NCBI GenBank assembly: GCA_963854835.1
Contig: OY978525.1
Span: 31,829,253 to 31,893,252 of the forward strand
DNA: 64,000 nt
Source of the DNA: Megamerina dolium
Lineage: Eukaryota; Arthropoda; Insecta; Diptera; Megamerinidae
Reading direction: 5' to 3'
Positions within the stretch are counted from its first letter, which is position 1. Every line of letters starts with the position of its first letter. Under the pieces are notes generated by a model. The model made no database searches. It had not been told where the DNA came from and saw only the letters and a program-made list of their open reading frames with translations. Position numbers and translations under genes: made by a program. Of this stretch, positions 44,967-55,919 are shown one piece after another.

Positions 44967-45800
44967 TTATTTTTTAGTTTTAGCTCCCATTTCAAATTGC
45001 ATTAATGTGGTTACGTGTACAAGAAAGCCCAGCCAAAATGTGAGAATAGTCTTTCGGTTTACTACAAAGAGACCACATAATTTATACGACATCTTATGGC
45101 ATCTTAAGTAGCTAGCGAATACTTCCATCTACAATAGAAGGACAAAGTTGAATGTAAAAATTTCAAAAAAGATGGCAAAACGTGACAAACATTGAAATGA
45201 CTCTCACCGCTTGAATAAGATCCTTCAACTCATACAATGTCAAGAGATCGGTATATACACCTACTAATAATCCAGTCGCATTACACGTGGTTTGAGTGCC
45301 ATCAATAACATTCAAAAATAATATAACTTCCCAATATAATAGTAGCAAAATAATCAAATGTATACCTAGCTAAAATATATTTATGTCTTGCTCACTTAGG
45401 AATGCTTCAGTAATTATAATGTGATGAAAGCAAAATCTGCATAGGACAATTGCCAATTTTAGTTCATATTTGACTTGTGTCAATGAACTTTTGACGATTC
45501 AACCATATTTGTTCAATGGCAAATATTATTTGAATTTGTCTTGTAATATATTCGGCTAATACGATCCAATTAATTGTTCTGAAGTTTGAAAAATCGTGCA
45601 GTGTATCAATATGAGATCTGATAATATTTGGTAAAACGAAAAAATAGCCAATGTGTAATGCGACGCTGTACACTAAATAAATATTTGACTTGTAAAATTT
45701 TATGCACTGCCAATTAAATGGTGCTGGGTTTACTACCCAGTAATAATAATGGATAATAGACACAATTTAGAATGAATCGATATAATTGTTGACGGAACAT
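44967..45800 (-). pseudogene. Gustatory receptor pseudogene E
   Basis: The start ATG is at 45800. A 1-nt gain after YYPLLLLG shifts the frame; the homology then runs open from 45763 (PAPFNWQCIKFYKSNIYLVY) to 45464. About 150 residues in the middle are missing. Homology resumes with KLAIVLCRFCFHHIIITEAF, a stop, then LLLLYWEVILFLNVIDGTQT and ELKDLIQAV before a GTGAGAG donor. The last exon (about 45115-44967) is clean: LRCHKMSYKLCGLFVVNRKT and VTTLMQFEMGAKTKK. It shares its 5' flank with F and its C-terminal exon with J and H. Confidence 0.82.
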
Positions 45801-46029
45801 TTTTCACAAATGATCTAACCAAGTGCAATTGAAAAACTGACTTTCATTTTATTATAGATGCAATTTTGTATTTTGCAAATGGGTTTTTATAATAATGTTC
45901 TGTTTGTGATTTTTATGCTTACCATATTAATTATAATCGATTTCTATACTCTATCACAATCATGTTAATTGAAATAGATGAAGCCCTAAACGATTCCTTA
46001 TTCATCGAGTTAAAATAAAATTAATATCA

Positions 46030-46825
46030 TTTCCTACACAACAATACCACGGTGGTACGTTATAAGGACCTAGAGTATGTCTCCTAGCGCAGTTCCCTCG
46101 ATGAATTTTAGTATTGGACCTACTTTACAAAGTTTAAGTTCGTCCACGGGTATGATGAAAACTCCCAGGTGTTTCCTTCTATTGTGCATCCGTTCCTCTC
46201 ACATGTTATGCGGTATCGTTCCTGCAGGACTTGCAAAGAGCATCAGAGAAAATTCCCAGTTTTGTTAGGTGATAGTTCAACCTACAATGCCCTGTTAATA
46301 ATCCCGTAATCATTCTCGAGTTGTTCTTCATTAGACTCATACAGTCCTCGTATCGTTTTAGGTTGTATGTCCCTAGCGCTAGTTCGGTGAGTGATAATCC
46401 CTGTAAGTTTTCCCAGTATAAGCCTTTTTGTCTATCCTCTTCTTCCCAGATGATACGGGAGATGTTAACCGATCCAAATCCACAGAATGGTTCGGGCCCT
46501 ACAAATGGAGTTGATGCTCCTTTCCTGGCAAGTTTATTTGCCATTTTGTTTCCATTGACCCTACAGGCCCAGGAACCCATAGGATCCACACCTGATTGTG
46601 TTGGCCCAGGACGTTCAGCTTTTCAATGCACTCCATCATCAGTTTGGATGTAACTTGGTGAGATTTGAGTGCTTTGATAGTTGCCTGGCTGCCACACAGT
46701 ATTGCTATTCTGCGGTTCCGATAATTCCGTTCGAGATTAAGGCTCATCTGTGCGCGAAGGAATTTTGAAAGTGGCATCTCGATGCGAAAATTATTTAAAA
46801 TGTTTGGTCTTTCTTTTCGCATTTC
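46030..46825 (-). pseudogene. LINE RNase H and C-terminal remnant
   Basis: Two overlapping frames. Positions 46822-46499 give RNRRIAILCGSQATIKALKS and LNVLGQHNQVWILWVPGPVG. Positions 46589-46206 give GNKMANKLARKGASTPFVGP, a block ending LTELALGTYNLKRYED, MITGLLTGHCRLNYHLTKLG and DALCKSCRNDTA. The second part is the typical RNase H end plus zinc-binding tail of R1/I-type ORF2 proteins. One frameshift separates them. The GACCTAGAGTATGTCTCC motif near 46068 recurs at about 61817. Confidence 0.75.
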
Positions 46826-47325
46826 ACAATTTCAGAAAAATGCTATTAGAGTGGATTACAACATATTAAAAGAAATGATACCATAATTTATCTACTTGGT
46901 ATAGTATGGCCTCAAAATAAATCAATTAATATTAGCTGTTCTAAATAAAAACTTTATAGACGCAACATAGTTAATTGCAGTATGCTATTTTTAATTTTAA
47001 TATTTTTTTTCAAATATATTCTCTATAGAAACAGTATGGTGTTGCACGTATTTTGTAACTCCATCTTTATCGGAGTAATTTATTATATGAATTTTTAATA
47101 TATCATACCTGCCTACTTGTTCGTATTAGCTTAATGAAAAGTGGTTCAGGCTAGTATTAAAAAAAATTGTATAGCTTTGAAAAAGGATGAATTCCATTTG
47201 TAAATTATATATATGAAATATATGAAAATAAAGTAGAAGCACTTCAATTACACGTTTGTATACCATAATCATATAACTCTCAAGATAATATATTGCACTA
47301 TTTTCAATCCAATTAATATTCTTTA
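46826..47325. other. Intergenic, nothing recognised
   Basis: AT-rich, no feature seen. Confidence 0.4.
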
Positions 47326-47329
47326 TATA

Positions 47330-48690
47330 GGGAAATTCTGGCGTTGTCACGTTACGTTCAGGTCCTTAACAATTTTCACTGCACAACGGGAGTTATACAG
47401 TGTTATTCCGCAAAAATTAATTGGATTCACAGGAATACCAAAATCAGACATTTTTGTGTAGAGATAGTCCTTTACTGGACTGTCGAAGGTCGTTTCTTTT
47501 GGGTCTTCTTGGCGCAGTGCGAAAACCGAGGGTCGATGGTAGTCTTACCAGGTCTGAAGCCATACTGATAAAGTCCAATCAGTTTGTTATGCAGAGGCTT
47601 CAATATTTCACACAATACGATCGCGATAGGGACCACTGAGCCTCCAATCATCGGGCATTCTTTCATCATTCTGCTTATGAATTGGTGCATTTTGGTGAAG
47701 AGTTCATCGCCTCATGTCTTAAACATCTCGAAAGGCAGGCCAAAAGCACCTGTAGCTTTGTTGGTTTTCAGCCAATATCAGTGAAACATCCACACCATCA
47801 TCCTTGATTGGAGAGTTCGGTGAATCTTCTCCACTAGCGGTATTGTTTGAAGCGTCGACATTCAACAACGTGAGAAAGATCAGTACACTCTGGACATCTG
47901 TAACAATATTTTCACTATACGACAGAAAGAGGCTTCGAGATTTAAACCGACACTTAGGCCATTGTTCTTTTCGAAGAATTTCGAAGTCTTGTTCCTGCCT
48001 CGTGTCTTTCTTGCTCTCTCTTCTTGCAGCCAGAAACGATGTCTCTCTGCACTATTCCTCTCTTTGTACTGCTTCTTAATAGCTCACGTAGCACCTACAC
48101 TCAGGAAATGTTTTAGACCAAAGGTACATTCCTTGCCCATCCCGGGAATAAAGTCATCATTTATCACCGCCGTCACGATTTTGATATCGTGGCGGCGGTC
48201 ATAAATTTCTTCGAGGCACTGAAAGAAGATCTGCTTGGTCTCATCGTCCTTCTCAACCTTAGGGGCCTTGGCACATTTGTTGTAAGAGTTCGCCTTAATA
48301 CACATTGTTGTCAGTCGTTCGTTTACAGATGTAAACTGTGAACAAAATGTCGCAGTCTTTTACAGACAAAAAATCCACATCCAAGTTTGTGCCTTTTCGC
48401 ATGGCAACTTTACTGAAGGTAGAGTTTTTATATGCACAATGCACAACCTCTAATCGAGGAAGTTTTTTCAGACGCATCCTAGCGGCTGCTGGGAAGACGT
48501 TGCCCATTTTTCGCCACGTGGTGGACCCCCATTAAAAATCACATAGCGCGCAGTGCACACTGCATGACGTCTAATCAGTTGCCTTGCGATGAGTTCAACA
48601 AGGACTGCGCTAGCCCCACCAGGACACGTTACCTTGCGAAAACACCACCAGACCACAGTTCTACATAGCATGCCATAATCAAATAAAAGC
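47330..48690 (-). mobile_element. RTE-like LINE, endonuclease and N-terminal RT part
   Basis: Reading down the minus strand, 48305-48084 contains FFQCLEEIYDRRHDIKIVTA followed by IPGMGKECTFGLKHF, the endonuclease block just before and after the GDFNAKVG-type motif, here mutated. Positions 47690-47472 give VVPIAIVLCEILKPLHNKLI and GLYQYGFRPGKTTID, an RT finger block. Positions 47470-47340 match the RT stretch also seen at 40470-40620. It is the same family as 32582 and 39655 and covers the half that those copies lack. There is no complete copy in the window. Confidence 0.7.
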
Positions 48691-48899
48691 AATATGTAAA
48701 TATTTTAAATTATAAAAGAAGTTTTTCTTTATTTCATTTATTCATATGTTAATATGATGGCACAATAATTTTAAGTTATTAGGAGTATAAATAAATTCGT
48801 GCAGGGTTGATAACAGATGTCGCTACTAGTTTATTATTCCATTGTTTCATCTAGCAACACAGTCATTTTGAAGGGTCATCATTACGCTTTCTTCTTCAG

Positions 48900-49260
48900 T
48901 ATCTATCATTTCGCTGAAATGTGAACAACATAGTTTCTGTGTGGTCTTAAAATGTACGTTAAAACGTACTTAGAAATGCTCAAATGGGAGGTCCTACCCC
49001 ACCCGCCGTATAACCCATTGCTCCCACCGATTACCACTTGTTGCGATCGATGAACAGCGCTTCCAAGCTTACGAAGAAGCCAAAAATTAGGTCGATTCAG
49101 GGATTGCCTCAGAACATGTCGACTTCTTCCGACGCGGAATCCATATGCTGCCAGAAATATTGGAGAAAGTAATGGCTTGCAACGGACAATATCTTGAACA
49201 TTAAATGTATAATCAATTTTTCACAATAAAATTTTAATTTTCGAAAATAAACTGCACAAA
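48900..49260 (+). pseudogene. Mariner transposase C-terminal fragment
   Basis: Reads MLKWEVLPHPPYNP, with the third-aspartate block damaged, then SLRRSQKLGRF- and CRLLPTRNP-type out-of-frame matches to the YEEAKNWVDSW and FFRRGIHMLPEKW ends of mariner. It resembles the fragment at 19160-19738. Confidence 0.65.
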
Positions 49261-49379
49261 CTTATTTATACTATGTATATATAAATGTATTGTCAAAATG
49301 ACTATTTTGAAAACGTCAATTGTGTCCAATTGTTTTCAATTGTCCTAATATTGTTATGATCTAAAGTAATTCAACCATG

Positions 49380-49395
49380 TTTATTGATTTTTATT
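49380..49395 (-). promoter_or_regulatory. Polyadenylation signals of the TCTE1-like gene
   Basis: Two AATAAA hexamers on the minus strand (49390-49395 and 49380-49385), about 30-40 bp after the stop codon. Confidence 0.6.
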
Positions 49396-49422
49396 GATTT
49401 ACAAGTTGAAGAGTTTTTTGTT

Positions 49423-51579
49423 TTAACCCTTGGTAGACTCCTTTAAAACATCACGTCGTTTTTTATCTTGAAAGACATAGAAGCGTTCACTTGGACCAGG
49501 TAAGTAGACGTGTTGTAGAAATTCTTCTTGGTTGAAACTATTCGGATCATATACAAAAGGAACTTGGAGTGATGTTAAACTGTTGTTATTCGAATGTTCA
49601 TCTAGAATGTTGCCGTCATTTTCGAAATGAGTCATATTGCTCTCAAAAGTGTGTCGCTCTTTCAAAGCGAGGTGCGAATCATGAAAGCATTGTGATTCAT
49701 TTGGCAATTGTTGTCTGCAAAACGATTGTTTGTCCACCCTATCTAAAACCTCTAGCAGAATAGAATTCCTTGAAAGAAAAAATTATATTATTATATATTT
49801 TGTAGAATGTAGAATTGACAAAAGTCAAGTCAAAGTAAAGTATTCTTACTTGACTCGATTTACCCATTCATCAATAGCTTTCTCCACTTTAGTATTATCA
49901 CCAATATATGGATTTTTAACAATATATTGATTCCTTTTTAAAATAACTTCCACATCTAATTCGGCCTCTAATTCTAAATCACATCCACGGCAATCCAAAT
50001 ATTGAATAGTTAAATTCGATTCAAGTGCTTTTCTTAATTCCACACCAGCTCTCCAACCTATATGAATCGCCACCAGATCTAGTTGCTGTAAAACTAAATG
50101 TTTGCGTAGTAATTCGTTTGCTAGACAGCAAATAATAGCCTCTTGGCTCATATGTACTCCGGTTAAGCACAAATTTCGAATATGCCGTGTCCCTATTACT
50201 GACATTATTAGCTTATGCAACCCGTCATGGCTCAACGGATTTCTCGCTAAACCCAAATAGTCGAGAGTACCCTTATATTGCGCTATAGCCTCAGAAAGTT
50301 TGCTTAAAACCTCAACACTAATATAGTTGTCTTCAAGTTCTAGGGATTTTAGCGACATTGTATTGCTGAACAGCATTTGTATTGACGTTCCACAATCATC
50401 ACATAACTGATCATTACCAAAATCAAGAATCTCCAAATTGCTTAAGTTTGATAAGGATTCGATGATAACCTCAAACTTTTTTTCATCCATACGGCTATTA
50501 CGTAAACGAAATATTTTTAAATGACTCAGAGAACTCATTCCACTGGCCAAACACTCTATATCTCTTTGCGAAAAATCAAAATGTCTCGTATTATATTCAC
50601 GCTGCAGGTCGGGTCCTTGAAATTCAATGGTGAATGTTTCTAGATTTTCAAACAAGCTCAAAAAACTTAGATCGATGTGGTGGCAATGTTCTGGCAAGAT
50701 TTTTTCTTTTTTCTTTGCAAGTAAATTTTCGAGATTCGTCCCATTATTTTGTTCATTCATATCATCATTTTCATCCTCTGTTCCAAACGAGTTCGCAAAT
50801 AACAATGAGGGTCTAAATTTTTTTGTTTTTTCTTTGGGTTTTTTTCTTACTTCTGCCTCCTTTGGCGTCTTACTCATACGCGTGTCCTCCATTTGAGTAA
50901 TCTCAGATAGGTTTGTGGATAAAGTGTCTAGTAAAAGTAAATCATATCAGTGATTAGATAGTGCAGGCAATATAATATTACCTTTGGCATCACTGTCAAT
51001 GTATTGCTCAAATGTTCGTTGCTTCAAAGACTGTAATTTCCTTATGTGCATTTCTTCAACATAATCCTTAATTTTTAAAGCTAGATTACTTATTTCTTCT
51101 ATGGACCAATATTCGGGCAGGCATGATTCTATAACCTCAACAAATTTCAACGACATACCAAAAGCTTTCCAATCGTATGATTTGATAAAAGTTTTCCCTT
51201 CAGATTTCGACAGTACTACCCGTCTCCAATAACCATCATCGTCGATGAGCAAACACTTTTCCAATGGCAAATTTACGTCAATTGAATCATAATAAAGACG
51301 TAGCTTTAACGGATCCTTTTTAAGCGCCGATAGAAACTCAGTGTTTTCATACTTTTTGGCTAATACTCGAACACACAGATCCGATAGTGTGCCCAAATTC
51401 GATGATTCAATGAAATTTTCCGAAAATATAACACGTCCTTTTTCACTAATTAGACCTGTTGTTTCTTCGGAAGACTTGTACACATTATATGTAAGACGGA
51501 GTTGATCGTCTCTGGGCAAAGCAAAAGTATTCACTTGAATGGGCATCATCATTGAATCCCGTGATGTCTCTTTCTCCAT
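49423..51579 (-). CDS. TCTE1/DRC5-like leucine-rich-repeat protein, three exons
   Basis: Exons are 51579-50982, 50927-49850 and 49768-49423. Introns are 54 and 81 bp with GTAATA/CTAG and GTAAGA/CAAG ends. The phases fit and give one frame of 673 residues. Exon 1 encodes an N-terminal domain (NLGTLSDLCVRVLAKKYENT, LLIDDDGYWRRVVLS, YWSIEEISNLALKIKDYVEE). Exon 2 starts with a lysine-rich stretch and then carries leucine-rich repeats (LKIFRLRNSRMDE, LEILDFGNDQLCD, LKSLELEDNYIS, LDYLGLARNPLSHDGL, LQQLDLVAIHIG, IQYLDCRGCDLE). Exon 3 gives a polar tail. This layout resembles TCTE1, subunit 5 of the nexin-dynein regulatory complex of motile cilia. In a fly that would mean sperm tails. The LRR call is firm; the TCTE1 orthology is my recognition and should be confirmed. 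Confidence 0.8.
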
Positions 51580-52150
51580 ATTTGTTTATTATATAAAAAC
51601 GCGCGCAAAGTCTATAATTCAAAATATTGTTTTAAATTATTTGTCATTTCATTTATGTCAATATATTTCGATATTATAGAAAAAAATCCAAAGAGAGCTC
51701 TCTGAAATCTATCAAAACGAAATATTGGAAAATATTTTCTCACATTAACCCACTGGCTCTGTATAACTGTCAATTATCTCAATTTTTTTTTTAATTATAA
51801 ATAAATAAAAAATAATTAAAATAATGAAAAAATATATTAGTCCATGGTTTTTCTTAAAAAAAAAAATGTTTTTAATTCAAAATTTTGTAAACCAGAGCGT
51901 TAATAATTTTGACCTGAGAAGTTTTTGATATTCCTCTTTCACTCTTGCAATATTTTAATAAAATTAATATCAGAACATACCGACGTGGACTCTTACGAAA
52001 ATTAAGAGATAAAAATTGTTCTACTGATGAGCATACCTGTCTACTTTAGAAATGATCTCGCTGTGTTCTTTGATCTTACTGCATTCTTTTTGCACAAAAT
52101 AAACGTTATTTTTCGTTACGGACGCTGTATGATTTAGAACACAACCGTAT
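51580..52150. other. 5' flank of the TCTE1-like gene and intergenic DNA
   Basis: AT-rich. The promoter must lie here, but I could not identify motifs. Confidence 0.35.
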
Positions 52151-52159
52151 AACTTGTGC

Positions 52160-52245
52160 TCTTAGTATTGTCTTTACAGTTGGCCGGGGCCGACTGAATT
52201 ATACCCTGCACAGAAATATATATATATATATATATAAAGTTTTCA
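52160..52245. repeat. Terminal fragment of the inverted-repeat family
   Basis: TTTACAGTTGGCCGGGGCCG followed by ACTGAATTATACCCTGCAC repeats the hairpin-plus-TATACCCTGCA end seen at 28830-28865 and 29825-29865. A (TA)n run at about 52218-52236 follows. Only the end of the repeat is recognisable. Confidence 0.6.
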
Positions 52246-52599
52246 ATCATATCTATCTGTTTTTTACTTCCACTCCAATTTGTTCAGGAATAATATTTAC
52301 CCAGAATACTAAGTTACACCTGAAATATGGTTGTAAGCGTGATTAGCTGGTTTCTCACAAGTCCATTACACTACTTTACGAGCAAAAAATACCAAGAAAT
52401 TCAGGTGTAGAGGATAGCTAAAATTTATCTTCACAGCTCTTTTGTATTGTCAGGTTTCTGAGAATATGGTAATTTTGTGTTTTTGAATATCACTTTAGCC
52501 AAAAAAAAAATATGTCATTAACGCAAACGGTACCTTGTTAAAAAACCAAAACTTGAAAAGTTATTACTGGTCAAAATCAAAATTTTGTAGACAGCATTT

Positions 52600-52727
52600 A
52601 CTGTTTATTTGGATTTTTTTACACGAAAACGATGGTTCGGAAAGTGACGAACAGAGAGAAAGGTTCCATCAAGACATGGAAAAAATAGACAGACGGTACC
52701 AGGCAAAACAGAAAAATATGATTTGAA
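52600..52727 (+). pseudogene. Fragment of a transposon-type protein (EQ-ERFHQD motif)
   Basis: Reads ENDGSESDEQRERFHQDMEK and IDRRYQAKQKNMI. I recognise the DEQGERFHQD...MEERYQGRW pattern as the C-terminal part of a repetitive protein family widespread in arthropod genomes. Only about 35 residues remain. Confidence 0.45.
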
Positions 52728-52984
52728 AACTATTCTGAATTCTATTTATATTGAATTAAATGATATTAATAAATTGAAGAAGTAAATATTTAGGAGCTAC
52801 GGCTATTTTCCTTGGATATGAATCATTAAAAGAAAATAAAACCATCATTCTTTTAAAATCAATTCAATGAATCACGTGGACGAAATTTTTTATTACTCAA
52901 ATATAATTGTGTATTATAATAGCATTTTTTCAGCAATCTTGCAATTTTTTGCTCAAAAAGGACTTGACTGTAGCCTGTATTCAA

Positions 52985-53483
52985 TTATTTTTTAATATTA
53001 GCTCCCATTTCAAATTGCATTAACGTTGTCACTTGTATGAGAGAGCCCAGCTAAAAAGTTGGAATAGTCTTTCGGTTTACTACAAAGGCTTCGCAAATTG
53101 TATATGACATCTTATGGCATCTCAAACAGCTAGCGAATATTTCCATCTAGTAAGAAACAGGTTGAATGAAAAAGTTTCAGAAAATTTGAAAAAATGTGAC
53201 AAAAATTGCAATTGACTCTTACCGCCTGATTAGTCTCTTTTTAGCTCATACAACGTCAAGAGATCGGTACATTCACCTACCAACAATCCAGTCTCATAAC
53301 TCAATAATAACACTGCTTTCCAGTATAATATCAGCAGGAGAATTACATTGATACCAACCCGGATAATATTTATATTTTGCTCATTGAGAAATGCTTCAGT
53401 AATTATGTAGTAGACAGTAATAATATGGTAAAGGTAAAGTCTGAGTAATACAATTGCCAATTGTACTCCTTAACAGCTAAATA
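52985..53483 (-). pseudogene. Gustatory receptor pseudogene J, cut by a rosa-like element
   Basis: Positions 53480-53250 read QLAIVLLRLYLYHIITVYYI, then NVILLLILYWKAVLLLSYET and TGLLVGECTDLLTLYELK, the last two transmembrane spans before the intron. The last exon (about 53150-52985) reads MEIFASCLRCHKMSYTICEA, then one stop, then LGSLIQVTTLMQFEMGANIK. The 5' two thirds are absent. The gene ends exactly where rosa-like copy 3 begins, and no Gr sequence is recognisable on the far side of that element at 54789. Confidence 0.8.
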
Positions 53484-54786
53484 AAGGGTTATCCATTTTG
53501 CGGTTTCAAAAGTAAATGTAAATAAAACACATATAAAATATTTTTTATCATGATATTTCTTTTTTATTATAAAGTTTGAACGTTGACATTATGTGTGAAA
53601 TACTACATCATTTAAATGACCACCACGCGAATTGTTGCAAGCATCGATTCTTTTGAGGTAATTTTCGACCACTTTTTGACATATATTGGGCGGTATCTTA
53701 GCCATAACGTGACGAATGTTGGTTTTTAGGTGCTCAAGAGTTAAAGGTTTATCTGCATAAACACGGTCTTTCGCGTAGCCCCACAAAAAAAGTCAAGCGG
53801 TGTCAAATCGCTTGATCTTGGTGGCCACTTGATATCGCCACGACGAGAAATTACGCGGCCAGAAAATTTCTCTTACAATAAAGCCATATTCGCTCGAGTT
53901 GTGTGGCATGTGGCACCGTCTTGTTGAAACCACATATTCTCTAAGTCGTATTCTTCAATAGTAGGCAAAAAAAAGTAGGTTCTCATATGACCATAACGCT
54001 CCGAATTGACGGTGACAGTCGTTCCATCGTCGTTTTCGAAGAAGTAAGGTCCAATCACACCTCCGGACCAAAGAGCGCACCAAGCAGTGACTTTTTGTGG
54101 ATGTAGTGGCCTCTCTTCAATTACTTGAGGATTCTCAGAACTCCAAATACGACAATTTTGTTTGTTAACATACCCACCGGGTGAGAAATGTGCTTCGTCG
54201 CTGAAGAAAATTTTGTTCGAAAAATCGCCGTCCACCGCCTGTTGTTCAAGCACCCATTCGACGTATCTACGACGTTGTGAATGGTCAGCTGGCTTCAGTT
54301 GTTGTGTGAGCTGGATTTTATATGGATGTAGGTGTAGATCCAAATGCAAAAGACGCCATAATGTGCCGTAAGACAGTCTTAATTCCTGAGAAGGACGAGG
54401 AATCGACACATTTGGGTCTTCGGCAACACTTTCACTTACAGCAGCGATATTTTCGATGGTACGAGGAAACGATGATGCACAGGCCTTACAATGTCTGTAA
54501 CCGATCCAGTCTCTTCATATTTCTTCACAATTTTGCCAATTGCTTGCGTAGTTGGACGATTATGTAAACCATAATCTCCTCTTAAAGCACGATATGTGGC
54601 TGTGGCAGAATCACCATTTTTGTAGTAGGTTTTTACAATTTTATTGCGTTGTGCGATAGTTAAGCGATCCATTATCGCAAATGTCAGACTTTGAACTGAA
54701 AAAGAAAGAAATTGTTTTAACAACTCAGTTTGACAGATGTCGAATTCTAGCCCTATACTTTTGAAACCGTGAAATGGATAACCCTT
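53484..54786 (-). mobile_element. rosa-like DD41D element, copy 3
   Basis: A 1303-bp element with the same terminal repeats, flanked by TA (53482-53483 and 54787-54788). The transposase starts at 54672 (MDRLTIAQRNKIVKTYYKNG). It shares the 1-nt deletion of copy 1 after VHHRF. Homology then continues at 54409-53873 with FFSDEAHFSPGGYVNKQNC and WFQQDGATCHTTRANMALL, stops at a TAA in place of a glutamine codon, and continues with a further 1-nt loss before WGYAKDRVYADKPLTLEHLK. The C-terminus is complete (IRHVMAKIPP retained). It is inactive, and is closest to copy 1 by the shared deletion. Confidence 0.9.
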
Positions 54787-54789
54787 TAT

Positions 54790-55490
54790 ATAATTTCAAG
54801 TATACTATCGGCCAATATATTTAGCTAATTCATGAAATCCTGATGGAGTGTTGTAATACTTGGTCTAAGCTAGAGCAATGTCGATGGCCTGTAAAATAAA
54901 TTTATGACAAATTTTTTGACAAGTAGTGTGTAACCAATAGTGATAGATAGTCAACTGGGACACTTCTGCTCTACCCAAGTAATTATTTAGTCACCGAGCC
55001 ACTCTAATTACAGTGCGTAATTCGGCCCTTCTCCAACAACAGGAGTTTTGCGGCTCTCTAAAAGATGAACATAATCTACTAAAATAACAAGAAATCTTAA
55101 TCATAATATTCTCAATCGGTTCATGGGTTAATCAGATTCTTTTTGTTTTTCCGAACCAAAATGCGTAACCAAAATCTACAAAAAAGCCAAGTCAAATCTA
55201 TAACGGGCCCCTATTAAGAACATACTTACCCCTATCACCGTCTTTAGAGGAGCTCCGTTACTATATAAACGGCTTCCATCGCTTCCGGCGTTCCATGTAA
55301 AAAGGTTTTGTCTAAAAATACCTGTAGTGAAAACTTCCAGCGAATATTTTTCGAGAACATTTCAACCCTCTAGCAACCTCCCAATTGCCATGTTATTCAG
55401 ACTTTCCCAAAAAGGGGTCAAAATGACCATTTCGTGGAAGAGCTAACGGGTTAAAATTAAGTATAAAACTATTCTCTTTAAATTTTTAAT
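54790..55490. other. Intergenic, nothing recognised
   Basis: AT-rich, with no recognisable gene or repeat end. A Gr J 5' part would be expected here but was not found. Confidence 0.4.
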
Positions 55491-55857
55491 ATATGTAAAA
55501 AAAAAATAAATATGTGGCACTTAAAGCCCCAAAGGGCTCATTGGCCGAGCTTCTCTTCCATTACTGTTGTGCGTCTTAAATTTTGGACAGAATGGACCTA
55601 CCTATTTTAGCCGGTTCCGAACGGTAGAATACTTGTGACATCACTTTTTCTGAGCTTTGTCACAGAGTTCTTTTTAGAAGCTTTTTCATGGCAAGTTGTT
55701 ACTGTCGGAAGAGTTGCCAATTGCTTGCCGACAGGTGGGTACCATTCGAAAGAAAAATCTTATCGATATTAAATTTGTTATGCATCAGCCGGGTATTGAA
55801 CCACGACCTACAGATCAGAAGGCGAACACACTAACCACTGAGCTACGGCACCCGTAT
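55491..55857 (-). repeat. tRNA-derived SINE, copy 3 (longest)
   Basis: The head (complement of GGGTGCCGTAGCTCAGTGG) is at about 55835-55856, the B-box-like part at about 55790-55815, and the A-rich 3' tail at 55498-55510. The body includes GACATCACTTTTTCTGAGC and GGCAAGTTGTTACTGTCGG. It is the most complete copy and the best reference for the family. Confidence 0.85.
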
Positions 55858-55919
55858 GTACTCAAACAACATATTTCGCTCCGATATGAATTTTAATCCT
55901 ATTTTCCCCACTTATTCTA

